A stretch of DNA of 20,269 nucleotides, taken from a virus. A program made the position numbers and the translations under genes. Each line of letters begins with the position of its first letter. Position 1 is the stretch's first letter. The stretch covers positions 1-20,269 of the IMG/VR virus record IMGVR_UViG_3300024518_001265; one strand, given 5' to 3'. Below are positions 14,367 through 20,269 of this stretch, piece by piece. Under the pieces are notes generated by a model that worked only from the letters and a program-made list of their open reading frames with translations, searched no databases and had not been told where the DNA came from.

Positions 14367-15134
14367 CTAACGCCGCAACGACATGATGCCGCCCCCACCC
14401 AAGCCGCGCCGCCCACGGCCCACGTAGCCGCCATTGGCTACTTCAATCTCATTGGGGTCAAAGTACGGGTCTATTTGGTCGGGATTAAAGTATCCTTTAT
14501 ATCTGGGATCCTTCATGTAATCAGGAAGCTCACGTGGCTCACGTGGCTCTATAAAGGGGGGAGCTAGCTGAAGCTCCTCTCCTCTTTGTGTAGGGGGTAT
14601 AATCTTGTCAAGGAAGCCGGGTGATCCAAACTCATCCCCTGGTAACCCAGGAGGCAACGGAGCAGGGATACTAAGGCCCGACGGTCTAAGTTCTTCGACT
14701 CCTTCTATAAGCGGTCTATGCTCTTCCGGCCCGATATAAGTCGGGATCGATGGACCGCTTCGTGGATATTCTTCCAAGACCCTCCTCACAATATTGAAGT
14801 TGTCCCCAGGCAACGTCGCTATCCATTCCAGATCAGGACGATGCTTCTCAATATACTTAGCTATCTCTTCCTTGGATTTTGGAAGTGTCTCCCAGAGATC
14901 ACGGACAACATTCAAAACCGCACCGCTGGTTTCTTCTTCCGGAGACAAGGCCATCGTAGAGCGAACGGTCATCCCAGCAGGCTGTACCCCAGCAGGTCCA
15001 GTACCTTCCTGATACCCAACAGGCCGGAAGCCCATCATTCCTCCACCGCGCATCCCAATCGCACGGCTATAACGCAAAGCCGCCGCTTGCCCTTCCGGGG
15101 TGTACGGGAACTCCCTACCCATTACATTCGGCAT
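14367..15134 (-). CDS. Unknown phage protein with Gly/Met 'GGIM' motifs
   Basis: This 255-residue protein starts 'MPNVMGREFPYTPEGQAAAL'. It has a 'MRGGGMMGFRPVGYQEG' segment near the N-terminus, a helical part with 'WETLPKSKEEIAKYIEKHRP' and a long Pro/Gly-rich region ('GLSIPAPLPPGLPGDEFGSP'). It ends 'VANGGYVGRGRRGLGGGGIM' then SLRR. Short GG-M/I-M peptides at the ends of otherwise unrelated proteins recur in marine phages between terminase and portal; their meaning is unknown. The same GIMSL pentapeptide occurs in the ART-like protein. The AGGAG of the gene lies about nine bases before the ATG, within the end of the small gene upstream. A role in head or ejection proteins is possible; none is demonstrated. 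Confidence 0.6.
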   Translation of the reverse strand: MPNVMGREFPYTPEGQAAALRYSRAIGMRGGGMMGFRPVGYQEGTGPAGVQPAGMTVRSTMALSPEEETSGAVLNVVRDLWETLPKSKEEIAKYIEKHRPDLEWIATLPGDNFNIVRRVLEEYPRSGPSIPTYIGPEEHRPLIEGVEELRPSGLSIPAPLPPGLPGDEFGSPGFLDKIIPPTQRGEELQLAPPFIEPREPRELPDYMKDPRYKGYFNPDQIDPYFDPNEIEVANGGYVGRGRRGLGGGGIMSLRR

Positions 15135-15135
15135 A

Positions 15136-15276
15136 TCATGCTCTCCTTTTCTTGCGGTCTACACCCTTTATCGTACCCTTGTTCCGTGAGGCGTGGAAAA
15201 TGCTCTTACCACGCTTCTTACCATACTTCTTGGTCATCGCCTTCTTTATCTTGCGGCCTTTATTGGTCAAAGGCAT
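15136..15276 (-). CDS. 46-aa basic conserved phage protein
   Basis: This short gene encodes 46 residues, 'MPLTNKGRKIKKAMTKKYGK' followed by 'KRGKSIFHASRNKGTIKGVD' and RKKRRA. About 45% of residues are Lys or Arg. I recognise the pattern MPLT.KG+KI...M.K.YG.K+G+S.F.AS.NKGTI.GV from small proteins beside portal genes in many phages; no function is known to me. AGGAG eight bases before the ATG supports translation, and it ends one base before the start of the next gene. Nucleic-acid binding is plausible from charge alone. Confidence 0.7.
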   Translation of the reverse strand: MPLTNKGRKIKKAMTKKYGKKRGKSIFHASRNKGTIKGVDRKKRRA

Positions 15277-15287
15277 CCCGGCGTCTC

Positions 15288-16034
15288 CTAGAAATTCAAC
15301 CCGTAACCTACCCTGCCGTAGATCTCTGGCTTCTTCCGCCCCCGCCTGACCCCAGCACCAACAGTCAGATCGCCTCCAAGGCCAAAGGGGTCATTCATCC
15401 TGTACTCGCCTCTTCCACCATAATCCGCGAGCCCCGGTACACCCCTTTGGCCCGTCGCCATCCCACTAAGGGACAACGGGCCTTCATCCCAACGGGCCTC
15501 TACCGTCGTCATGGGAGGGGGACTCCACCCAAACGGGTTTAGGTTTTTCTCCGTCCACCTGCGGCCAACCCTAGCACCAAACGACCCTAATCCAAGATGA
15601 GCACTGAGCGTCCGACTTCCTGGAAGTTCCTCTCTCGCTCCCTCTATCCGTTGTTGTGCCTCTTGGTAAGACAAACCAACATTACCAAGCTGACCGGAAA
15701 CCGTGTCACGAACTCCCGTTCCTCCAGGAAACTTGGTGAACGCTCTATCATAATGGAGAGGTCCTGCATCAACACCATAATAAGCCTCGCCTCCGCCGGG
15801 TTGATCAGGAAGAGCCCGTGCCCCGGCCCTGAACACCGGCAATGAAGGGTCTTCCGCCGCAAGCTTCACCTCTCCAAAAGGTGTGGCCTCGTAATCCAGG
15901 AGCCTGTCGGTTCCAAAAGGCGTGGCCTCTCCGAACTGAAGCGTTGCTTTATACGGCTCTGCTGCAAAAAGAAGGATATCACTGACCGTTACATCAGGAC
16001 GCCCAAGATCCATGCTGTCACTTTTATCCGCCAT
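15288..16034 (-). CDS. Possible beta-barrel protein, unknown
   Basis: This 248-residue protein has two parts. Residues 1-70 contain the repeated peptide EATPFG (36-41 and 49-54) around 'TDRLLDYEATP'. The rest, especially after residue 140, has alternating polar/hydrophobic strands with Gly and aromatic residues: 'TLSAHLGLGSFGARVGRRW', 'TTVEARWDEGPLSLSGMATG', 'GGRGEYRMNDPFGLGGDLTV', 'PEIYGRVGYGLNF'. The end (RVGYGLNF) fits the pattern of C-terminal beta signals of outer-membrane barrels, with final Phe. No signal peptide is present, so either the barrel forms in the virion/ejection apparatus or the resemblance is superficial. A TAGGAC ribosome site stands right before the ATG, four bases after the ART-like gene. 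I do not recognise the family with certainty. Confidence 0.55.
   Translation of the reverse strand: MADKSDSMDLGRPDVTVSDILLFAAEPYKATLQFGEATPFGTDRLLDYEATPFGEVKLAAEDPSLPVFRAGARALPDQPGGGEAYYGVDAGPLHYDRAFTKFPGGTGVRDTVSGQLGNVGLSYQEAQQRIEGAREELPGSRTLSAHLGLGSFGARVGRRWTEKNLNPFGWSPPPMTTVEARWDEGPLSLSGMATGQRGVPGLADYGGRGEYRMNDPFGLGGDLTVGAGVRRGRKKPEIYGRVGYGLNF
15874..15929. repeat. Short duplicated coding repeat (EATPFG) next to a copy shared with the ART-like gene
   Basis: Two 17-base copies differ at one position, 15874-15890 (ccaaaaggtgtggcctc) and 15913-15929 (ccaaaaggcgtggcctc). They encode the two EATPFG peptides. Between them, 15889-15911 matches 16618-16640 in the neighbouring gene at 22 of 23 bases, encoding (T)DRLLDY(E/D)A in both. 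This is a direct sign of local duplication or recombination between the two adjacent genes. Confidence 0.7.
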
Positions 16035-16037
16035 GTC

Positions 16038-18371
16038 CTACCCTAGCATTCTCGGCTGGTCGTATAAAGGTTTGTCTATGAAGCCGCCGAGAGCTTCCTT
16101 ACGGACAGTCTTCAAACGGTCCAAGAGATCCTGATCCCAAACCACATAATTGCGGGTGCCTTCCTTGCCGCCACGGCTCATATGGTCAAAATATTTGAGG
16201 CCAGGGATGCCTAATGAATTAAGGAATTTAGATACCGCCCGCTTAGGATTATAATCCATACGCCCACCGGGCTCATCAATGCCTTCTACCGGCTGTTGGT
16301 ATCCAAATTCTTTTATGGTGGCTCCAAGATCGCCAGATGCGCGTGACCGGATTAGCGACATAGCCGTGGCCCCAAGACCCCGTGTATCCGGCCTACCTTC
16401 AGGAAAATAAGAAGCTAGATAGTTCAGCAGAGACTGAATGTCCTCACCGGTTGGATCTTTGTTTATGTCGGGGATCCAGAGGGCCGTGTTTCCGCGCCCT
16501 GGTATATCCACCGTCTTAAATCCAGCCTCCGGATGGTTCCTTAGTCGCTTCTGTATTCTGTCTATAACGGGAGCAAGGGCATCTTGAATCGATTTGGGCT
16601 GCTCACTCAGCGGCGCATCGTAATCCAGAAGCCTGTCGGTATCGGCTTCGGGGATGTCAAGTTGGTAGAAAGCACCACTGTGTTCACTAATATCGCCCGA
16701 TTTTGCGGGCCTTGCGTAGATGTCCCAATAATCAGAAAGTGCCTTCATGTCTTGATTTGCTATCCCGCCCGTACCATGTCCAGCCTTCTCGGTTGCAGCT
16801 ATTTGATCCCGCCACCGTGCCATGCGTCTATCTATCTGTCCCCTTAAATAATTTTCCATGTCCGGGCTCTGACCCGACATTTTGAAAGATAAATAACTTT
16901 CAATGTCCTGCGCGGAATCTAGAGCCATGTGCCCAGCGCGACCTTCTGGAAAATCTACACCCGTAACTCGATATTTTGAACTCCCGCTAGGAGCGCCGGG
17001 AATAGTTGATGTTAAGGATTCTTGGTAGCCCTTCCCTACTTTAGGCGCTTCCGCTGCATAAAACCCCCACCCATAAGCTGCTGCGCCTTCGCCCGTGCCT
17101 TGCTTATCCAGCCGTGCCCTACCCTCTGGGTATCCCGGTTCCGGAGCCCACTGGTATGGACCACCGTGAAAGAGGGAGCGATACTTCTGCAAATCCGGGA
17201 GGGACATTATGCCACTGGGCTCCTGGTCTCCAAAGCCAAGTGCATCCTTGGCCCATTCAAGACCACCCGCAAACCCCTCCGGGAAATTCTGGCGACCCGT
17301 CCACTCCTGCGCCGCATCAATACCCGCCTCAAGACTCCCATAGGCCTGCTTGGCATAATCTTCCGCCACCTGCCGCTGATCCGGACTAAGTTCGTTCCAG
17401 GCCATCCGCGCCAAAGCAAACCAGGGAGCCTTCCGTAACGCACCAATCCCCCCCTGTAACTTGCCCTTGGGCCGTGGTTTGTCACGCGGTCCCAGTAATT
17501 GGGAGGCAGCGGAAGCTGCGTCTATTACGGCGGGTAAATTAGACTGCTCCGGGGGCCGGGGTTCGTCAGGAACCGCGCCACTGATTCCTAGCTTCTGCTT
17601 GACGGCCCACTCAGGAATCCAGGTTGTCGCGTCTTCCCGGACAACTTTGTAATAAGGAACATCCGGCCCTTTAATGAATACACCTTCACGGGGTCTTGAA
17701 CCTTCTAAAAGCCCCTCCGGGCGCACCATCCTCTCCGTTATTTGAAAAGGAAGTTGGCCTGCTCTTAAAGACTGCTCTGTTGCAACCCTGTCTCCGATTC
17801 CATACTTCCAGGGATGCTTGGCGCTCTTTTCTGCAAGCAACTCCGCCCCGCCAGCGACATCCTGTTGAAAATCACCATAGGCTTCTCCCAGGACACGCTC
17901 TTCCCGGACCTTCGACAAGTCCGTTATGTTCTGGGGCCGTGGTTCGTCAGGGACCATTATGTCAACAAGATCTTTTCCATAACGCTTCTTTAAAAATTCT
18001 TCATAAGTCATTGGAGGAGCCAGTAAACCGTGTTCCTTATACCAGCTTCGATCAAAAATTAATTCTGCACCAGTGGGCGCGGGCTCGAAATCTAGAGCCA
18101 ATCTTCTATAAAGCCCTCCCCTTTCTTTAGAGGGAGGAATCTTCACGTTTAGATTCTCCGGGGCATCTGAAAGATTGAGGAAAGAATCAAGAACGTCGTT
18201 CATAACGGCATCGGATTGTAGAATCTTGAGTAAATCCGGATTCTCAACGACTTGCAGTGGTAAATCCGGATCTCTTTGGGCAGGGTGTAAATTTCTCAAA
18301 TACTGGTTATATGCAGCATCAACCGTCTCTTCTGTAGGTGGCCCTTCAGGAAATTTGGGTGTGTCAGCCAT
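16038..18371 (-). CDS. Large polyvalent-type protein with ADP-ribosyltransferase-like (ART) signature
   Basis: This is a 777-residue protein. The ATG at 18371 is chosen over one 11 codons upstream because it has GGAG five bases before it and overlaps the TerL end by 8 bases. The N-terminal ~390 residues are probably a virion or spacer region with Pro-rich VPDEPRP linkers (two exact, one related). From about residue 399 the sequence reads 'SLFHGG', 'KQGTGEGAAAYGWGFYAAEA' (about 424-443), then about 280 residues with 'DTDRLLDYDAPLSEQP', and finally 'LGIPGLKYFDHMSRGGKEGT' and RNYVVWD. This HG / GTGEGA.AYG.G.Y.AE / EGTRNYVV.D set is characteristic of the ART domains of phage 'polyvalent' proteins; H402, Y438 and E737 would be the likely H-Y-E residues. 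Such enzymes transfer ADP-ribose from NAD to host targets (as T4 Alt does after injection). Catalysis here is inferred. Confidence 0.7.
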   Translation of the reverse strand: MADTPKFPEGPPTEETVDAAYNQYLRNLHPAQRDPDLPLQVVENPDLLKILQSDAVMNDVLDSFLNLSDAPENLNVKIPPSKERGGLYRRLALDFEPAPTGAELIFDRSWYKEHGLLAPPMTYEEFLKKRYGKDLVDIMVPDEPRPQNITDLSKVREERVLGEAYGDFQQDVAGGAELLAEKSAKHPWKYGIGDRVATEQSLRAGQLPFQITERMVRPEGLLEGSRPREGVFIKGPDVPYYKVVREDATTWIPEWAVKQKLGISGAVPDEPRPPEQSNLPAVIDAASAASQLLGPRDKPRPKGKLQGGIGALRKAPWFALARMAWNELSPDQRQVAEDYAKQAYGSLEAGIDAAQEWTGRQNFPEGFAGGLEWAKDALGFGDQEPSGIMSLPDLQKYRSLFHGGPYQWAPEPGYPEGRARLDKQGTGEGAAAYGWGFYAAEAPKVGKGYQESLTSTIPGAPSGSSKYRVTGVDFPEGRAGHMALDSAQDIESYLSFKMSGQSPDMENYLRGQIDRRMARWRDQIAATEKAGHGTGGIANQDMKALSDYWDIYARPAKSGDISEHSGAFYQLDIPEADTDRLLDYDAPLSEQPKSIQDALAPVIDRIQKRLRNHPEAGFKTVDIPGRGNTALWIPDINKDPTGEDIQSLLNYLASYFPEGRPDTRGLGATAMSLIRSRASGDLGATIKEFGYQQPVEGIDEPGGRMDYNPKRAVSKFLNSLGIPGLKYFDHMSRGGKEGTRNYVVWDQDLLDRLKTVRKEALGGFIDKPLYDQPRMLG

Positions 18372-19827
18372 AATAACTCCGGATGTAAGTAGACGGCTCG
18401 TCATCTACCCAATCATCACTCGGTAATTGTACGAAGTTACCCTGGCGATACCGCATCAGGGCCTGCGTCGTGCTGTCTACAAGATCATCATACTCGCCAT
18501 TGGGAAATGCCGAACACTCCTCAATAACCTCGTCAGCCCAACGTTCGTCCGGTGCCCATATCATACCACTCTCAAATAAGGGCGATACAGCATGAACACG
18601 CGATACCTTATCGTTACCCTTGCTCGGTGTAAAGTTCACAACAGGAATACCTAACTGACGAAGCTCCTGCGTCAAAGGCAGCCCCGACGCCTTCGCCTCA
18701 ATTATTACCGTCTCAGGCTCCCAGAACTTATACTGCTCCAAAGCCGCAACCTTCAATTCCGGAAAATCCCAGCGGCCCTTCTTGGAATCCAAAAGAATTA
18801 AATTCGCCGGGCCATCCTGAACCGGATAAAAAACCCCCCACGTCGTAATCGCCGAATAATCCGCCGTCTCCCGCTTGCTAAAAGCCGTGTCATAACTCTG
18901 TATGATATACTCAAGCTGGGGAACCTCATCCTCCTCCCAACGCTGCCACCACTCCTTCTTGATAATCGCACCCTCTTCCGAAGTGGGATTCTGCTGCCAC
19001 TGTGCATTCCACTTCGAAACCGACAAGGAAGCCCTCACACCCTCCAGTTCCTTAATATCCCAGTATTCCGGCCAACACGCCTTGCCCGAAGGCATCACCG
19101 CAGGAAATTCAACAACCTCCCACTGATCCGCAAGAGCATCATACCCCTGTGCCTTGATTACCTTCGCCGTCAAATCCTTCAACGACCACCGCGTCATAAC
19201 AATAACAATCGCTCCCCCAGGCTGAAGACGCTGCCGGGGACCCGACGTATACCACTCATACGCATGCTCCATCGCCGTCTCGGATAATGCATCCTGCTCC
19301 GAATGCGGATCATCAATAATCAATAAATCCGCACCACGGCCAGTGATCGCACCACCAACACCCGCTGCAAAATATTCCCCGCCATGATTCGTGGACCACC
19401 GGCCCGCAGCCTTGCTGTCCGACTGCAAACTTACCCCTTCAAAAAGATTCTGGTACTCCACCGAATCAATGAGATTGCGAACCTTCCTGCCAAAGTTTAC
19501 CGCTAACTCCGCCGTGTGCGTCGTCTGAATTATCTTGGTGCGCGGCTCACGGCCAATGATCCACGAGGGAAAAAGATAGCTCGCAAACTCGGACTTAGTG
19601 TGCCGGGGAGGCATGTTGATGATAAGACGCTTGTTCTTCCCCGTAGCAATGTCCTCGAACTTCTCCGCAATCATCGTGTGATGCGCCCCACCAATGAAAT
19701 CAGGCCACATCTTTTTGACATATTTTAGAAAATCATCACGGCATCCCTGAACCTCATCCATCTGAGCTAATCGAAGCTCAAGCTTCAGTCTCCGCGATTC
19801 AATGTCTGGGGTTTCTACACGAAGCAT
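18364..19827 (-). CDS. terL: Terminase large subunit (TerL)
   Basis: This 487-residue packaging motor has both domains intact. The ATPase has Walker A-like 'MPPRHTKSE' (72-80; the PPRH.KS form typical of Terminase_6), Walker B 'LLIIDD' (168-173) followed by PHSEQDA, and the coupling segment 'VMTRW' (210-214). The C-terminal RNase H-like nuclease has the acidic residues in 'SYDTAFSKRETADYSAITTW' (D313), 'VIIEAKASGLPL' (E377) and 'YDDLVDST' (D447/D448/D451). Length is normal. An AGGAG site lies six bases before the ATG. Upstream is a perfect ParB-binding palindrome. No small subunit gene is visible; it may lie beyond the right edge. Downstream the ART-like gene overlaps the end by 8 bases. Confidence 0.95.
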   Translation of the reverse strand: MLRVETPDIESRRLKLELRLAQMDEVQGCRDDFLKYVKKMWPDFIGGAHHTMIAEKFEDIATGKNKRLIINMPPRHTKSEFASYLFPSWIIGREPRTKIIQTTHTAELAVNFGRKVRNLIDSVEYQNLFEGVSLQSDSKAAGRWSTNHGGEYFAAGVGGAITGRGADLLIIDDPHSEQDALSETAMEHAYEWYTSGPRQRLQPGGAIVIVMTRWSLKDLTAKVIKAQGYDALADQWEVVEFPAVMPSGKACWPEYWDIKELEGVRASLSVSKWNAQWQQNPTSEEGAIIKKEWWQRWEEDEVPQLEYIIQSYDTAFSKRETADYSAITTWGVFYPVQDGPANLILLDSKKGRWDFPELKVAALEQYKFWEPETVIIEAKASGLPLTQELRQLGIPVVNFTPSKGNDKVSRVHAVSPLFESGMIWAPDERWADEVIEECSAFPNGEYDDLVDSTTQALMRYRQGNFVQLPSDDWVDDEPSTYIRSYYG

Positions 19828-19865
19828 ATAGGACTCCTAACACAAGAATGTTTCACGTGAAACAT
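19815..19865 (-). other. 16-codon leader frame starting inside parS
   Basis: The palindrome itself contains an ATG that opens a 16-residue frame (MFHVKHSCVRSPICFV) which ends at TAG after crossing the terL start codon. It has no ribosome site. The MFHVKH peptide is simply how a parS reads in this frame, as known from bacterial parS-containing gene starts. Translation is unlikely unless coupled, but would overlap and could influence terL initiation. Confidence 0.2.
19849..19864. promoter_or_regulatory. Canonical parS site (ParB/Spo0J-binding palindrome)
   Basis: The sequence TGTTTCACGTGAAACA is an exact match to the consensus chromosomal parS bound by ParB/Spo0J across bacteria. The flanking bases extend it to a perfect 20-bp palindrome (19847-19866). 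A chance occurrence of an exact 16-mer in 20 kb is of order one in a hundred thousand. It lies 21 bases upstream of the terL start codon, between a possible promoter and the ribosome site, so it could load host ParB on phage DNA and/or act as an operator. A half-site (TGTTTCA) occurs at 19901-19907. No parA or parB gene is present in the window. Confidence 0.9.
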
Positions 19866-19877
19866 TAATAAGGGAAC

Positions 19878-19883
19878 ATTTTA
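19878..19883 (-). promoter_or_regulatory. Possible extended -10 promoter element for the late operon
   Basis: On the coding strand the hexamer TAAAAT is preceded by TGC, giving an extended -10 (TGnTAAAAT). It lies upstream of parS and about 50 bases before the terL start. A good -35 hexamer is not visible at 17 bases. It is in an AT-rich stretch, and no other strong candidate is seen. If used, transcription would begin at or within the parS, making ParB binding a potential block. Confidence 0.3.
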
Positions 19884-19984
19884 GCACAAGTGACCGAATA
19901 TGTTTCATCACGGGTTTATTTGAGCAAAACAAGGCCGAAGCCACCGTTGGGCCGCCGGGGGCCGGGCGCGGCGGGGCGCGGACC

Positions 19985-20269
19985 CTAAGCCATTGGAATC
20001 GCTGGACGAATCGGGCGGCGAGGACCCTTTGTCCCCGGACCGCGCACCATGGCCGGAGCGGCGGCGGCCAGCTGCGCGGCGGGATCGAGCGCGGCGGGAT
20101 CGAGCGCGGCGGGATCGAGCGCGGCGGGATCGAGCACGGCGGGATCGAGCACCAGGGCATCGAGCGCCAGGGCATCGAGCGCCAGGGCATCGAGCACCAG
20201 GGCATCGAGCACCAGGGCATCGAGCGCGGCGGCGGCCAGCTGCGCGGCGGCCAGCTGCGCGGCGGCCAG
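19985..20269 (-). CDS. Possible 3' end of a GC-rich gene entering from the right edge (doubtful)
   Basis: One minus-strand frame stays open from the edge to a stop at 19985-19987. Its peptide is built of five-residue units (LAAAQ, LDALV, LDALA, LDPAV, LDPAA), followed by 'QLAAAAPAMVRGPGTKGPRR' and a PIRPAIPMA end. Leu-led pentads and an Ala/Pro/Arg tail would suit a low-complexity C-terminus, and the position before terL is where a small terminase often lies. However, other frames of this GC-rich repeat are also open, and its base composition is unlike all other genes here. It may belong to other DNA or be an assembly artefact. Confidence 0.22.
   Translation of the reverse strand: MAAAQLAAAQLAAAALDALVLDALVLDALALDALALDALVLDPAVLDPAALDPAALDPAALDPAAQLAAAAPAMVRGPGTKGPRRPIRPAIPMA
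20076..20269. repeat. 15-bp GC-rich tandem repeat at the right edge
   Basis: At least ten consecutive 15-base units run from 20076 to 20225: four identical gcggcgggatcgagc, a variant with first base a, then five of the (a/g)ccagggcatcgagc type. They are followed by two to three related gcggcggccagc units cut by the window end. A 22-base segment before the array (20061-20082) recurs exactly at 20229-20250. From about 19930 the sequence is roughly 75% GC against under 50% elsewhere. Several frames are open on both strands. Confidence 0.85.

Noticed and set aside
14528-14549. Repeated CACGTG-containing segment that resembles a parS core
   Set aside because: It encodes a REPREP-type peptide inside a gene, and flanks do not match the parS consensus.
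8951-15542. Long plus-strand frames (for example 8951-9526, 13255-13941, 14718-15542)
   Set aside because: They lie antisense to well-supported minus-strand genes, have no good ribosome sites and give Arg/Pro/Ser-rich peptides typical of shadow frames.
18372-18404. Earlier start (MTSRLLTSGVI) for the ART-like protein
   Set aside because: The later ATG has GGAG at correct spacing and gives an ordinary MADTPKFPEG start; the longer form would overlap TerL by about 40 bases.
19837-20220. Minus-strand frame with MPWCS/IPPRS repeats ending in NVSRETFLC
   Set aside because: It is only another open frame across the GC-rich repeat, and its end is the parS read in this frame; no ribosome site, and composition is implausible for a protein.
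20076-20269. CRISPR array
   Set aside because: Units of 15 bases repeat without spacers; it is a simple tandem repeat.

Overview
The window looks like the packaging and morphogenesis half of an uncultured tailed phage (Caudoviricetes), most like the environmental marine phages known from metagenomes. The evidence is a TerL, a large P22-like portal, a scaffold and an HK97-type major capsid protein in a conserved order. They are accompanied by small families I recognise from marine phage genomes: a phage GroES, an EF-hand membrane protein, a zinc ribbon and 'SDGTGES'-type structural proteins. Every convincing gene lies on the minus strand, so transcription runs from high to low coordinates. The genes are packed almost without gaps, with many ATGA, TAATG or TGATG stop/start overlaps, which implies one long late operon. 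I see no integrase, replication gene, endolysin or small terminase in the window. The host is unknown.

Layout in transcription order. (1) 19850-20269 is a leader. It holds a perfect canonical bacterial parS (ParB-binding) palindrome just upstream of terL, and a possible promoter. At the right edge is a sharply GC-rich block of 15-bp tandem repeats that does not match the rest of the window. (2) 11941-19827 holds terL, a 777-residue protein with an ADP-ribosyltransferase-like (ART) 'polyvalent' signature, a possible beta-barrel protein, two small or unknown proteins and the portal. (3) 8814-11931 is an accessory or membrane cassette. It has a small 'GMGAALRGG' protein, a 53-aa two-helix membrane protein, an EF-hand membrane protein, a 29-aa membrane peptide and a holin-like protein. 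Two exported proteins with signal peptides and a 52-aa zinc ribbon follow. (4) 4602-8806 is the head module: membrane-anchored coiled coil, small helical protein, GroES-like co-chaperonin, scaffold, a conserved head-region protein, a probable head structural or decoration protein, and the major capsid protein. (5) A 131-bp gap with a strong hairpin separates the head genes from 48-4470. That part encodes virion-surface and connector/tail proteins, two head-tail connector-like proteins among them, plus an XhlA-like small membrane protein.

How it would work together (inference from known families): TerL packages DNA through the portal into a capsid built by scaffold and MCP. The phage GroES may adapt host GroEL for folding the capsid protein. 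The connector and structural proteins complete the virion. The membrane cassette is the best candidate for lysis or envelope modification. The most unexpected elements are the host-type parS in the terL leader, the ART-like protein with its neighbouring beta-barrel-like gene, an A9 slippery run that would switch a small exported protein to a membrane-anchored form, and the 29-aa membrane peptide coupled on both sides.
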